Positions 49,375 through 62,325 of a stretch of DNA of 64,000 bases are shown here, one piece after another. A program made the position numbers and the translations under genes. How positions within the stretch are numbered: position 1 is the first letter of the stretch; each line of letters opens with the position of its first letter. Source of the stretch: Nemania diffusa (taxonomy: Eukaryota > Ascomycota > Sordariomycetes > Xylariales > Xylariaceae); assembly GCA_038501195.1 (NCBI GenBank), contig JBBPUQ010000008.1, positions 972,001 to 1,036,000 on the forward strand, read 5' to 3'. The notes below the pieces were generated by a model. That model was not told where the DNA came from, made no database searches, and saw nothing but the letters and a program-made list of their open reading frames with translations.

Positions 49375-51308
49375 CTAATAGTCCTGATCACCCGAGCCGC
49401 TGATGATAACATTGTTGACCTTGAGCACCATACGGCAGAGCTGGGTGGCCAGCATGAGCTGCTGCCTCTTGCCGATGAGGGGGTCGATAACAAAGGCCTC
49501 CTTCATGTCGTTAGAGCCCCTATTCATGCAGTCGACGCCGAGCTTGCCACGGCCGTCGGGGCCGGCCCGCACCTGCTGGGACTTGACCTCAGCGAGCGTG
49601 GCGATAGGGTTGAGGCCGCTGTTCTCAGCCAGCGCCATGGGTATGGCATCGAGGGCCTCGGCGAACGCCCGCATAGCGTACTGCTCAAGCCCGGGGGTCT
49701 GAACGGCTGCGTCCTCAACCGCTAGAGAGCAGGCGATCTCGGCTGCGCCGCCACCGTACACGACGCGGTTGTCGCGAACGAGGTTGCGGACTACGCAAAG
49801 GGCATCGTGAATCGACCGGCGGGCTTCGTCGATGATCTGTGCATGTAGTTAGCGCCATGTACTACAGTATTTTGAATTTAAGATGGGGACCCACCATCTT
49901 GTTGCTGCCTCGGACGAAGACAGTAACGGCCCTCGTGTTAGCGCACTCTTCGATTATAAGCATCTTCTCTCTGGTGGTGCCGAAGGTCATCTCTCGGACG
50001 ATGCCTGCAGTGCCCAGCTTCTCGGGCCGCAGATCCTCGAACCTGGGTACTATTCTCCCGTTTGTGGCAATAGCAATAAGCTCGATCTCGGGGCCACCGA
50101 CCCATCTCACGGCAGGCAGCTCGTTCTGGAGCAGTAAATGGTTCGCTTCGTCGTCAAAACCCCATTGGCAGATAGCCAAATTCGCACCGGCGGCCTTGAT
50201 TTGTTGGATCATCTCGATGAACTTTTCTCGCTCGTAACTCTGCAGTTTTTTGTACTCTTCAACCGACGAGATGTCGAGCTTATGCTTCGTCTTCGGTTTC
50301 GGGGGCTCGAAAGCACATGTGAGGATAGCAATCTTGGCGTCTCGGACTTCGGAGGGCATCTGGGGATGTGAGAAGTCTTTATCCACGATGACACCCTTGA
50401 CAAGAATGGTGTCTTCTAACGCGCCTCCTAATTTTCCATCCACTTTTATCAGTTCGAAGTCGACATCTTTACGCTCGAAATCGGCGACAGAGAGTACGGC
50501 GTCGACGGCGATGTTAGCAAACTGGTCGTGCGCTTTGGAGACAATCTTGCTTCCTAAACTCGTGCGGGCGACCTTGACTAGATTTTCTGTATTTGTCTTA
50601 CTAAACTCGATGGAGTCTGATATACGGTCAAGCTCTGCTACAGCGATATCGCAGGCCTGGTCGTAGCCATCGGCTATGCGGATGGGGTGGATTCCCTTGT
50701 CTATGAGCTCGGCAGCCTGTTCGAGCAGCGCACCGGCTAGGACAACGACACCGGTAGTACCATCGCCGATCTCGTCGTCTTGTGATTTGGAGAGCTCAAC
50801 CAGAAGCTTGGCAACGTGGTTCGAGATCTCCATCTGCTGTAGAATGGTAGCGCCGTCGTTGGTCACGGTGATGTCGCCATCGGGGGAAATGAGGATCTTG
50901 TCGAGACCACGGGGACCGAGCGAGGTCTTCACGATATTCGCGACGGTGCGGGCGGCGAGGATGTGTGACTTGACGGCTTCGTTGCCATACTGGCGCTTCT
51001 TCTTGCCCTGGCTAGTAGTAAAATGTCAGACGGCGCTCGTGTGCTCATCATGATGACGGCTGCTTCCCCGGTGCTTGATTGACATACTCTCTAACGATGA
51101 TGAAGGGCCGCCCCTGCTCGTCCTTCATGACCGTAGCTAGATGGTAGGTCTCCGTCAGCGTTTGCCATCGAACGGTGAATTATAGGCCATACCATTTGAC
51201 AAATCCAAATCTGTGGGCGAGCATCGCAGATGATTAGCAGCAATCCAAATATTGCAGGGTCCGAGGAACCTGGGCGCGGGGCAGAAGGGAGTGCATACTC
51301 ATCGCCAT
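49375..51308 (-). CDS. CCT5: T-complex protein 1 subunit epsilon (CCT5)
   Basis: Five exons on the minus strand: 51308-51299 (10 nt), 51210-51193 (18 nt), 51136-51088 (49 nt), 51011-49895 and 49836-49375. They total 551 aa. The two tiny exons were placed by matching the conserved start [20 protein letters not shown]; phases fit exactly. CCT5 is one of eight subunits of the cytosolic chaperonin that folds actin and tubulin. Visible motifs are [22 protein letters not shown], the ATPase loop [26 protein letters not shown] and, near the end, [15 protein letters not shown]. Length matches the family (about 548). Confidence 0.95.
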
Positions 51309-52017
51309 ATTGCCCGGTATTGACAGCTCTTTCGAGCTTAACGTAGTGGGAAGGTCCGGTAGCTATGCCAGTACACGTCGTATTAGGCGGTCCCAAGGAG
51401 GTACTGCACTGATACGAAGCTGTTTATGACGAGAGTTGGGAGTTGGTTCTGCCTTGGCTCGTTTGGTGGGCTGTGAATGTAGATGTGGATATGGAATCTC
51501 TGCTCCCCAAATTCTTAAAATCTGAACAGGCAAAAGAAATATGGGTCCCCTAAGCTACATACTCTGTACCTTGCCCCCCTATTCACCTATCTGGATTAGG
51601 TAGATACTACTCTCTAATTGGAGCAGCTACGGATACCCCTTCAACCACATGGAATTCTCAGGTACCATCTACCTATGTAGGTACTTAGGTAATCATTATT
51701 GGTTCTACGCAGTAGGTTTTACCAAATGCCAAGTATGCAGCGAACTAGGCTTAGCGCTTGCCGCTTTTTCTCAGGCTCGGCTCAGCCAGTCATTAGTCAG
51801 GTGACTGTGTAACGGTTCATGTGCATTTATGCATTGTTTTATGCAGGGAGAAACGGACCTCAGAACGGGTAACGCTTTTTTAAAAACGATTAAAAACCCC
51901 ATTTGTTTCATTTAGTTATACCTCCTTCGCTAAAAACAAAGGCAAAACAAAGGCACTCATCTTTAATTATTCATTTTCGCTGAGCAGAATAGTTGAAATA
52001 TTTAATGTGAACAGCAG
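51309..52017. other. Intergenic, CCT5 promoter side
   Basis: Holds the CCT5 upstream region, with TAGGTA-type words at 51590-51700 and the 3' end of the HET gene to the right. No gene is seen. Confidence 0.5.
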
Positions 52018-54046
52018 CTATATAAGATTGATTGTGACCACTTCGTTGCGTGAGAAAAAGTCAAATTCCTTGTTCTTTCCAAGATGTCTGGTAATCTCTA
52101 CATCCACTATACCAATACGTTCGTATAACTGCTCCTTAATATCAACACACTGCAATACTAGCCCAGTTTCAAATTTCTGAGACCTAGTCGAATGGAAGCC
52201 GATGGCGAGACAGTAAACAGGTTGGTTATGGGGAATATATGCCTCCCAAAAGACATCGGGATGGAACAGCGCCAACAAGCTAGGCGCCAAATTAAAAGAC
52301 CTCATAAACCATAGGTTTTCCGGCATCGCCTTGGTATATTCGTATTCGCCGTACCTTCTATGCCACCAAAGGTTGCTTTTGTTCCTGGAAACTCCGGAGG
52401 CGAGCCGACCCCGTAGGGTCAGATGGAGTTGGGTCCTGCGGCCGAGCAGCTGATAGAATTCCTGGATCGCCAGCACAACCGTACTTCCATCAACCCACCC
52501 GCCAGGGTACAAACAACAAACAGAGCGAACGGAGGTCCATGACCAAAAAGGGCCCATCTCTCGTGATCGTCTTCTTCTAGCGTCTCCACGAGTCAAGGCA
52601 TTCTAATACCACGCTCATCATCAGCGGCTATCACTTATGAAAGCTCACGAATGTAGAAAGTCCACAGCGCGAGGAATGGGGCCCCAAAACACTTACACTT
52701 CTCCATGCGAGGTCTAATATCAAGGTATCTTCCCAGAGGCCTGCTAGGTACCGACTCTGCCGCTTGCTAGCCATGTGCTTAGCGAGTCCTAAGATAGCTG
52801 GTTGTCGATCACTTGGGTAAGTCAGTTTGAGACGGCTATACCGCTCAACGATCTGGTACCAGACTATTTGGCAGTCTTCCATCGTAGCTTTCTCAAAATC
52901 CCGACGACGGATCCATCGGAGATCCGTCCTATTGATTTCATCTTCTGTACACTCGCAAAAGGTGCTCTCCGTGCATTCCCAAAAAATTTCATCGTACCCA
53001 AAATGGGCCACTCTTTTCGAGAGGAGGCGTTCTTGGAGTACCCAGGCACGCGTAAGGAGTGGGTATTTACACATTTCGAAATCTAGATGTGAGCACTCCA
53101 TGCGAACAGCGATTGCGATTGGATTTCCTTTTTCATCATAGCCGTGTACCGTTCTGTCGAGTTGCGGGAAGAGGGTGTCCGAGCATCCTTTACATCTTGT
53201 TGCTGCGATAGTCAGGAGAGCATTTCTATATATATCGCACATAAGACGCGCTTGCTCCTCCCAATCCTGGCGGTCATCTTGGATGATACAGAGGCTATCG
53301 ATCCAGAGATATCGGATACCTAGCTTCCGGACAACGTATATCGCATCTTTAAACAGTTGAGGTAGGCTATCCCATGGTATATCGCGTTTTAACGACTCGA
53401 TGTTATTTAGGGTAGTCTTGAGAGGCTGGGACCCGCCCCATCGATGGCTAAGGCAAATATACTGTGAGATATCCCTCTGAGATGGCTCGCACAGACGTAT
53501 CTGGCCACCTGGTGGTGACACATCGAGAACTCGCTTTGGCAGTGATACATGGCCCCCATTTGAATCGATGTATGATCGGCATCTATCGTGATTATTTTGG
53601 CAATTGTTCCAACAGGTCTTGATAAAATCTATCTTCGCCTCTGGCCTGGGGTCGCGTTTGTTCTTAGGTAGCGGGGGGAGTGGCCACGAGCAGGGCTTGG
53701 GGCCTTCTGGCGCGTACAACTTGACATTCCAACGCCCGAAGTATACGTTCGATTGGACGCATACCGAAGGATGTTCCCACCCGCATAGGTCGAACCACTG
53801 TTCTGGGTTGCGGTTCGTATGATCAGAAAATTCCATCTCACCTCCTGGGTAAACACAAAGGATTGCATCTAGGAACAGGCGACAGGTTGGGCATCCCGCT
53901 TCTACTGCTTCCATGAAGTGCTTCACCCTAGCAAGTGAACCTGACGACACGTCAGGCTTCTCCCCTCCCCCTATAGCATGCATTGTCTGAATGAAGTAAC
54001 TACACACATTGAGGGGACAGTAAGTATCTGAACGAGTCATCGTCAT
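52018..54046 (-). CDS. HET-domain protein (second copy type)
   Basis: Exon 1 is 54046-52697, the intron 52696-52603 (94 nt) and exon 2 52602-52018, giving 644 aa. The HET domain lies in the middle of exon 1: YICLSHRWGGSQPLKTT, then LGIRYLWIDSLCIIQDD, DIYRNALLTIAATRC and LLTRAWVLQERLLSKRVAHF. The N-terminus carries a CPTCRLFLDAI motif like the Cys pairs common in this family. After the domain, GPFWSWTSV is the usual W-S-W segment near the C-terminal part. Such proteins act in non-self recognition and cell death. The gene has ordinary base composition, unlike the GC-rich HET gene at 696, and shares only the family core with it. It is not linked to another recognised incompatibility partner here. 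Confidence 0.9.
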
Positions 54047-55237
54047 TTTTGACCTCTATATATGCATCGATGATTTCTTGGATAAAACCAGAGTTGTATG
54101 AGCAAGTGAGAGGAGGAAGACCATTTATCTAGGCTGACATTGAGCAGGCTGGTGTTGATTGGAGTATGCTTCCGCAGCGTTGGGTCGCAACGCACCCATA
54201 ATTAACTAACAGATCTTCGAGGGGCTTTCGGATATGTTTTAGCTACCTAGTTTACTGTTCTCCGTCCTCAGCCTTCGTACAGCGCTGAGATCCATGATTT
54301 GGATAATCCTTGTCTCTGTCGGTACCTGTGAAGATGGTGAACGGATAGCCAATGGATACACGAGTTGTTTGGCATCAAACGACACGCCACCGCCTAAAGA
54401 TTTAGGTTCAAGAAGCGTTTCTTTCTTAGGAAAACCTCACTAGAGGTGCCATTGTTTTCGAGATTGACATCTTGAATTAGCTGCCAGCTTAATGAAGTGC
54501 AACGTGGCTTGTCATGAATAGATCAGTGCATCCAGACCAACCAAAATGTCACACGTGCTGAACACTTGGACGCTGTTTCGCATTCGCAAGCCGGCCGCAC
54601 ACCTTTAGTGTATGCCCTCAGATTGCGCATCGTGGGATCTGCCAGGTATGATTCAATCTAACATCTTTACTGTTATGTTTACATTCTAACTTTCGTGCCT
54701 TGGCGTTCTACGTCTGCTTTTGTTTGTTGGGGCAGCTTCCTAGTCCTGTCGAATCCGTTTGAGAACAAAACGGTTGCTCTTGACTTGATTTAGTGCATTT
54801 ACGATAATAACACAGGTTTTTACGGTAATACGTCACGTGTTACTAAAAATTATGCAACTTCGTCTATTTTGGCAGAGCGGGTCCTGCCTAGGCTGGGCTC
54901 AGGCCAGGCTCAGGCTAAAAGCGGCATGGCTCAGGTGAAATCCCCATTCTGATTTAGATGGTAAAACCTTTCTCAGAGGTTTTACATACGTACTGTAGAC
55001 AGTCACCTAACTAAGTGCCTACATACCTAGGTAGATAGAGACAAGGTGCTCCAAGTTGAAGCAAAACGTCAAACTGTCGTTCCATCACTGGATTGCCTCT
55101 CTAAATCCCTATTGTACCTGTGTAGCAAGAAGAAACCGGGCTATTACATGATGTAGGCTGGCTACTACTCAAGACGCATGCTGAGTCTATACAACAACAA
55201 TCATTTCGCTAAATATATTACAGTGACATCACTGTCA
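54047..55237. other. Intergenic region (1.2 kb)
   Basis: Upstream of the HET gene and downstream of the acyl-CoA synthetase gene. A TACCTAGGTA palindrome lies near 55025. No gene is supported. Confidence 0.5.
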
Positions 55238-57521
55238 TCAAGACAGTGTTTTCATGCATTTAAGGATCTGTGTCTTGTAACGATCCCGCAGTGCTCGTCT
55301 GTTTACCTTTTGTGTCGCCGTCACAAGACCCTAAATCAACAACATTAGCAGTCATCCTGTAAGCGGGAAGGAAGTTGAGTTATCCGGCTTTCTTACCGTT
55401 GCGGGCGTCCACTCTTCCTCGACAATCACAACGCCGCCAACCATCTCAAGCCCGCTAAGGCCAGCCTTCTTTGCCGTGACTATTAAATCGCTGTGTACCG
55501 CTTCTCGTACTCTCTTGTCGTGATGCATATCATGGGGATCAACGTCGAGGCTCTTAGCCAAGTCGGCAAGCTGTCTTTCGTTGGGTGTGATAATGGCGAT
55601 GGGCCGTGGTTGCGAGCTGTCGCCGTGAATCATGAGGTTGTTGACATATATGCTACCACGATATATGGCCTCGAGTTTTTCCAGCGCAATGTACTCGCCG
55701 CCCTGTAGTTTGACCAGGTTCTTGACGCGATCTATGATCTTGACGTGACCGACAGAGTCGATCTCGCCAATGTCGCCGGTTCGGAACCACCCATCCGGTG
55801 TATACGCCTTCTCCGTCTCTTCCGGGTTTTTGAAATACTCCTTAGCAACAGGTAAACCGCGCAAAAGGATTTCGCCTTGGGGCGGCGTTGAAGTTGCGTT
55901 GTAGCCAAGATCCGGCAGACTAACAAGCTTAAGTTCTAGCGAAGGGGGCACAGGGCCGATGGCGTTAGGCGTCCACTGTAGCGGGCAGCCTAAGGACTAT
56001 AATACGTAGGATCAGTGTCTGCTATCTTGAGAGATTTCAGAAGTTACTCACGCCGTTTGAGCATGTCTCGGTCAAGCCATATCCAGTGACCATAGGTGCC
56101 AACACTATGCTCATAAATTGCAGCGTCCCCTCGGAGATGCCGCTTCCGCCGTTAAAGAGGAAACGTACGCGGCCTCCCGTTAGATGCCGAACTTTATTAA
56201 AAACCAACGCATCTAGTATGAAGCTGCCAGGTAATCCACTCGATACGAGCATTGATTTTAAACTGTACGCGCCCCAGAAAAGGTGTTTTGTCAAAGCGCT
56301 TCCCGAGTTTACTCGGCCCTCGATTCCTTTCTTAATCGTCTCCCAGATCTGCGGGACACCCACCATGACCGTCGGTGCAAGCTCACGCATATCTCCCGCG
56401 CAATTGCGCATCGAGGTATCAGCCAACGTGCGAGGGGAGCCATAACCTAACGTTCCTCCGATAGCAACAACGAGGTTCTCCACGCACATTTCTAAGATGT
56501 GCGCGAGCGGTAGATAAGCTAGAACCACTTCCTTAGCAGACACTGTCTCGGAAATGACTTCATATAAACCCGTAACGCCGGCAATCAAGCCCTCGTGCGT
56601 GATAGGCACACCTTTAGGCGTGCCGGAGGAACCGCTTGTATACATAATACAGCACAGGTCTGTTGGCTGCGGTGGGACAGGTGCAGCCGGATTCTCAGCA
56701 CCGAGGGCCACCAGATCAGAATATGAGAGAATGGTAAGATGAGAGTGCGATGCCTTGAACTTGGCTAGTTCGTCATCTGATATTGGCATGTTGGTAGAAT
56801 CGTTATACACGAGATACTTGACGTCCTTCGCGTTCTTGAGGGCTTGGCTTGCAGTCTTTAATAGATGAGGGTCGGTGTACATGGCCTTCGCTTCGGTTTG
56901 GGTGAGTGAGTACTCGACGGCATCTGCCCCAAGAGTGTCGTAGGCGGTGGCAATCGTGATGGACTGCGACGCGCATCCGTGTGACAGGCACAGCCAATTC
57001 GCGCTGCCTTTCATGTTAGTGACTACGTGTAATCGAGTGAACGGTGAAACACAGGGTTCGTGGGTTGGCTACCTTGTTGAGGCGAAGATGTGTACTATGT
57101 CGCCGGGTTCCAAGCCGAGTTTCCTCAGACCGGCGCCGACATTGAGCGCCCGTGTCTCGTAGTCCTTATAGGTGAGGAACTTGAACGGTGACAGCTCAAA
57201 GAAAGTCCACTGCTTCTCGACCTCGGTCTTGACGCCATCAACCACCTTGGACACCTTCTTGGTCTCGATGTGTGTCTCAATGAGCGTACGGGATCCGATG
57301 GCGGCCTTACTGCCGTGTTTCTTGGCGGTCGTAGTAAACAGGTCGTAAACGGTGGCTATCTCGGGAGAAAGGCGCGTGAGGAAGCCATTCTTGGCCTTGA
57401 GATGTCGGTATGGTTTCGACTCGCCTTCGATCTCGGGAGCGCTCGTGTCTTGCACCATGAAGGGGGGCTTCTGCACCATCTGCAAGGGGAGTACGCCCTC
57501 GTACTGGGTCGGAAGAGCCAT
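55238..57521 (-). CDS. FAA1: Long-chain fatty-acid CoA ligase (FAA1/FAA4 type)
   Basis: Four exons: 57521-57073, 57003-56052, 55996-55397 and 55330-55238, in total 697 aa with the start ATG in a good context. ATP-dependent enzyme that forms acyl-CoA from long-chain fatty acids for lipid synthesis, import and breakdown. Motifs of the adenylate-forming superfamily are intact: CCIMYTSGSSGTPKGVPITH (P-loop), GYGLTETCSNG, the long-chain motif DGWFRTGDIGEIDSVGHVKI followed by IDRVKNLVKLQGGEYIALEK, and a C-terminal KVNRR. The C-terminus (KTLS) is not a peroxisomal PTS1, so an ER or lipid-droplet form is likelier. Length equals yeast Faa1. The choice between the FAA1 and FAA4 names cannot be made from sequence alone. 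Confidence 0.93.
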
Positions 57522-58952
57522 GGCTAGGTGTCAAGGTAGTAAGGCAGTACCGACCGTGTAAGCGCAGAATAGTATTTTATGCCTACCTGGTAAAGGGTAG
57601 GTGCCAGGTGAGCAGCTACCTATATAGTAACTAGGTAAGCCAGGGAGAGAGGAATCCCCAGTGTGGTAGGTAGGCGGGACCCCGTTTTCGGGACACCGTG
57701 GAACTCAAGCCCTTGCCTACCTGTTATACTGTACTTTGCTAAAAGCTTTGAGGTTTTGTTCCAACTCTCTATCTACTTCAATGCGGAGGTACTCCTGTTA
57801 CAGCAGGTGCATAATATATTACTTCTACGCTATTTATACCGATTGCCATTAGTATATAACATCTTATAATGTTTACTTTTTCTTCTCTTAATTTCAACAA
57901 TAGGTACTTTGACAACTAGTTTTTTTTAAATCGTGCTAGAACGATTTGGTTGAACTAAAATGCTTACCTAGCCCTTTACGTCATCTCACATGAACCTTGA
58001 ACCAACCATGTCCCTGCCTACCTCGGCTCGCTGGTACAGTAGCGGGTTGCTCCGCTGTATGCCGCAACGCACATGCTACTCCTCCAGAGTACCGCATGTA
58101 CCTAAATTGTTAATGTAGTGTCAAAGGCTCATACCTCCTACATAAATTTAATATACATTTGCCATAATACATGAATGTTAGTTCTTGCCATGCTCAGTTA
58201 CTGTTTACAAGAAAAGGGGTTTCTAAATGCAGGTCTGAATTAGAAGTAACCTACAGTAAATACATATCCAACCAGCTTACTTGCATACTATCATCCTAAT
58301 AACACTCCCTTTATATAGCAGTAGACAGAAGTAACAAGTAACGAATATTCTGTACACGCAAGGGATCCATCAAACAACCCCGGCATCCCGATGCTATGTA
58401 GGGATATGCTAGGCAGATTTGGTAACGTTCCGGGAGATGGTAAGACCATATGCAACAGGCATACAATCTGTCCTTCAGTATTATGTACGTTCTTAGATTA
58501 AAACATTTCTATCTAGTCAAGTGCAAACGCGGAAAAGGTCACTAATTGCTCTCTAAATTCACAATCTCAGATCGAATTTTCTATGCATTTATTCACCGCC
58601 ATACAATGGCATAGGTCTTCAGCTAATAAGTGCGTATGAACGAGAATGACTAGGGTTCACCAGCAACATGAATTACACCTATACCACATGTTACGCTGTG
58701 CCTCCCGGCCTCACTACCAACACTATCCTAACCTGCATGTGAATTATTAATATTCTCACTAATTCATATGGATATACGGTATTTTCGTATCATTTCTCAA
58801 ATATATGAATACTATTTATTAGTGATTATTTTTTAAGGTGTTAACTAGTCAAAGAAAGGTCCTTTGCAGTATAATTAGAGGTCAATAGTATGTAATTTTT
58901 AATAAAAGTACTAGATACTAGGCATCCTTTGCCTTTCTTAGCTCTATTCTTT
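57522..58952. other. Intergenic region (1.4 kb)
   Basis: AT-rich DNA between the FAA1 start and the 3' end of the ankyrin gene. TACCTA/TAGGTA words are frequent at 57580-57670. No gene or repeat is recognised. Confidence 0.5.
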
Positions 58953-60041
58953 CTATAAGGCGATATCTACTTTATGTTTTAGAAGGCTAATCAAAGCCTC
59001 GTCACTTGCGTCGTCGATAGGGGCCCTACCCTTGGAGTCTTTAATTTCCAAATCGGCTCCATGCTCCAATAGCCACTCTATCCTAACCAACATCTTTCTC
59101 CGCCCTCTCCTTGCACAATGTTTTCTCACAGCCCAATGTAATGGAGTACTTAGATTCCGTTCCTGGAAGCTAGGTTGATTACTGAAGGACAAGGCATTGA
59201 TGTCGAATCCTCTATTAATAAGGATTTCCATCATACTTTTACACTCATCATCTGATTCGATCGTAGTGAGTGCGTTATGTAATGCATTGCTATCCTTTAA
59301 CAAGGCGCCAGAAGAAAGCAACAGATCGACGATGGCAGAAGTATTAGGCGATACATGCGTAACAGCAAAGTCAATCGGAGTGTGGCCGTCTTTGCTGATG
59401 AGGTTGGGATCAGCGCCATGATCAAGAAACCATTTCGTTAGAGGGAGAGATTTCGTTGCCGAGCTAGAGACCAAATGTCAGATGATATGGACGGGCTGAG
59501 AACAGATAACAGGAGCACTGTACTGGATGGCGGGAATACGGTCGAAGGAGTTTATATCCCAGCCGTGATCGAAAAAAGCTTGGAAGACCTCAATTGCACC
59601 ATCCGCTTCTCTCGCGGCAAGCTTCGGTGCCGTCAGACCAACAGATACCCCTTCGTCTAAGAAAAACCGCACAGCGGCCTCCTTCGCATTCTGCGCGGCC
59701 AGTATGAGAGCCATATCCATGTCGTCGGTAGTCGGATCTTTTAACGAGGGATCAGCCCTCCAAACCTGCAGCAACGAACGGATTTTTTCAACATTACCAA
59801 CGATACTTACGTCTTGCAAATCGTTGGTCGCGGATCTAAATCGTGCTTGGCTTATATATTCTGCTGCTGGGATGGGGAGGCGCACACCGTCAGGGAGAGA
59901 AGACAGAAGCGTGCGCACCCGTGACACATCACCTGCACTTGTGGCCCCATGTAGAGCGAGGCTTTCCGGAGAAACACCCGAGCCTGGCGTTGCTACCGGG
60001 TCAGTATAGGGGATGCGAGGATTATTTGTCTGCATCTCCAT
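58953..60041 (-). CDS. Ankyrin-repeat protein
   Basis: Exon 1 is 60041-59524, the intron 59523-59464 (60 nt) and exon 2 59463-58953, giving 342 aa. The ATG at 60041 is used because the longer frame starts at TTG. Ankyrin repeats are visible in the second half: LTKWFLDHGADPNLISKDGH, then TPIDFAVTH, IVDLLLSSGALLKDSNALHN, MMEILINRGFDINAL, TPLHWAVRKH, and a last IEWLLEHGADLEIKDSKGRA. Weaker repeats precede them (LHGATSAGDVSRVRTLLSSL, ALILAAQNAKEAAVRFFLDE). There is no catalytic, NACHT or membrane domain, so it is a stand-alone repeat protein that probably binds another protein. Ankyrin proteins of this type are numerous in Pezizomycotina and mostly uncharacterised. Confidence 0.88.
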
Positions 60042-60683
60042 TTTCACGCATAAGGGGAGTAGTTTTGGTGGTGTTGGGTAAACGAGATAAGTGGCTAAGG
60101 TGAGATCTCGACAAGGGCAGAGAGGCGAAATGCGAAGCAAGTGAAATTCGTAATGAGCTTAGAAAGCCCACCATTGATTATCTTGTAATAAAAATCTAGC
60201 TCTAGGAAATCCTAGAGCCTTCCTAGAGGATCAAATCACCCGTTCTCTTTCTGTTAGCTTCCTAGTTGTCGAGGTAATATTAAAAGGTGAGATCACAGGG
60301 GATAAGAAACAAGGCCCCCAAAAAGGTATCTACCTAGAGCCCAGATCGCTCAATCGAGGATATTTATAGCTACAAAGGGGCGACCTGACGGAAGCGCTGA
60401 CAGCCTCCGACAGCCCCCAACGGCCCTCGACAAATGAAAGCGGGAGAATGCCACCCGGCACAGCCGGCTCAAAACCGAGACGGCAGTGCAAAGCCCCCTT
60501 AACCTGCAAATATACATAGCAGGCGTAATTGTAAATTTAAAATAGGTGCTATGGCCTCGCCTATCCTTAACATGTACACACTAATGACCACCCCTAAGAA
60601 AGCCATGATAACGACGAACAAATATACCCGGCTCATGGAAATAAGAGATAGAGGCGGATGGTAAAGGGAGCGCCTAGGTTAGC
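60042..60683. other. Intergenic region
   Basis: Between two minus-strand genes; upstream region of the ankyrin gene. Contains a GC-richer patch with repeated CGACAG/CCGACAG words at 60390-60440. No gene is seen. Confidence 0.5.
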
Positions 60684-61702
60684 TCACGTTGCTGCTCCCA
60701 AGCTTCTCGAAAATACAAGCTTGGTTTCGAAGAAGAGTCTGGCGATTCTTTGGCCTTGATCTTGTGGATCGTATTGGAAAAGAACACGCCCCCTTGAGGT
60801 ATTATCGAGCAGTTCTGCTTCTCTCGGATTAATGTCGTTACCGTTCTCGTCTGTTCCCCCTTCAAGAGCTTGATAGAGGCTGACTTCGATCCTCCCACTT
60901 AGCTGGGGGATGATATTCTGCAGCAGGACGACAAGCTCTTGCACTTGGTCAGCATACATGGCAACTCCAGGAACATAACCAGGAGCACCTGGGTCATCAT
61001 CTGGTAGCTCATCTTGTGGAGTGAGGATGTAAGCTGCCACATCCGCATTTCCCTTGGTGAGTCTAGCCGTAAATTGTGTAAGTCCCCCTGACCCCTTTTG
61101 ACTATTTTGAAGGAAATCGGCCACGTTCTCCTGAAATGCAGCCGGTCCTTCGCCCCATGCGGCAGCTTCGAAAAAGTGTGCTCCGTAAACGCCGTTTTGA
61201 GAGTAAACTATAAGTGTTGTACATCCGCATAATGCAGATAAGCCAACGTCGAATTTAGGGCTACGAGTGGTGATAGCATTCCAAGTAGAGGTCGAGTCGT
61301 CTTGGCCAGCAGAGGAGGTGTAAATCAGCTTCACTTTTTTATCTGTGAATTCCTTGACGATATCGGCGTCAATCGTGCTCGACTGGGCACTGAACAAAGT
61401 TCGACGATCCAGAGAACGAAGATCCAAGTCTGGCTCATCTGTATCTTCATTGTCCGAGTCAGACGATCCAAGTTGGCAGCAGCTCTTCGCAGAGCATTTA
61501 CTACGGCACGTGTTATATCCACGCTTCCCAAGGGCCGGCAATCTCCTACACCTTTTTAGTTTTGCATCAGTAGCCTGTGCGTGGAAGACACCTACGTTCT
61601 ATCGTATATTGCCGGAGATTCATGATCGACTGAAAGGGAGAAGGAGAGCGTGATCAAGGCGCTCAGTAGCAAAAGAGCTATACGTGGAAGTGAAAAATGC
61701 AT
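60684..61702 (-). CDS. Secreted hypothetical protein with Cys-rich N-terminus
   Basis: Exon 1 is 61702-61596, the intron 61595-61546 (50 nt) and exon 2 61545-60684, giving 322 aa. Exon 1 encodes a clear signal peptide (basic start, then IALLLLSALITLSFSLS). A KR site (LGKRGYN) follows at about residues 41-42, as for Kex2-type processing, and then a CRSKCSAKSCC cluster. The main body has the pattern CGCTTLIVYSQNGVYGAHFF, which resembles a module I recall in secreted fungal proteins, including some with chitinase domains. That likeness is from memory and uncertain. No catalytic motif is visible. The gene is divergent from another secreted-protein gene at 62326, with 623 bp between their starts. 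Confidence 0.75.
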
Positions 61703-62325
61703 GTTGATCGATTTTTGCTAGAGTAACGAGAGGGAAGATCTGAATCTCGAAGAATAAAGCAGCCTGACAAAATATTAAAGTAATATATACGCCTCACTCC
61801 TCGAACCTCATTTTATCAGGCAACCGGGCTCGCCGTGGTGCTATTATAAATGCATTATATGTCGTTAAAAAAACTTGAAGCCCCCAAATTGCAGGATTCT
61901 AAAAACTCGATCCTATAATGCTATTCTCTTATGCAAAGTGTAAGATGTAATACATGGCTTGACCTGAAACACTGTAAGGCTGATTTGATTAGAGGAAGCC
62001 ACCGTCGCTTGGAAGGTTAGGCTCCCCTCGGTGGCCAAGGATCGCAAGTCGTAATTTAGCAGTGCTTAATCCTACCTTAAGATTATTCTATGGCTAGGAA
62101 AGGGTACCAACTCCGAAATGACACGGGGTAGAGATCTCGACAAGTCGAGGCAAACAGTTGCCGCAGGCATGAGGGAGGCTTTTTTTAGTTGGTGCCATCT
62201 TTCTCCCAAGTAAATTCGTCTTGCGCTGCGTCTTAATTAATGGCCCGTTCGCCCATTATTCAAGACTTAGTTGATTCCATCACGGCTAGTCTCCGTAGTC
62301 TTATTCATATTGCTTCTGTTCCATA
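61703..62325. promoter_or_regulatory. Shared divergent promoter of two secreted-protein genes
   Basis: The only sequence between the starts at 61702 (minus) and 62326 (plus). No gene is present. A common regulator for the pair is possible but unproven. Confidence 0.45.
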
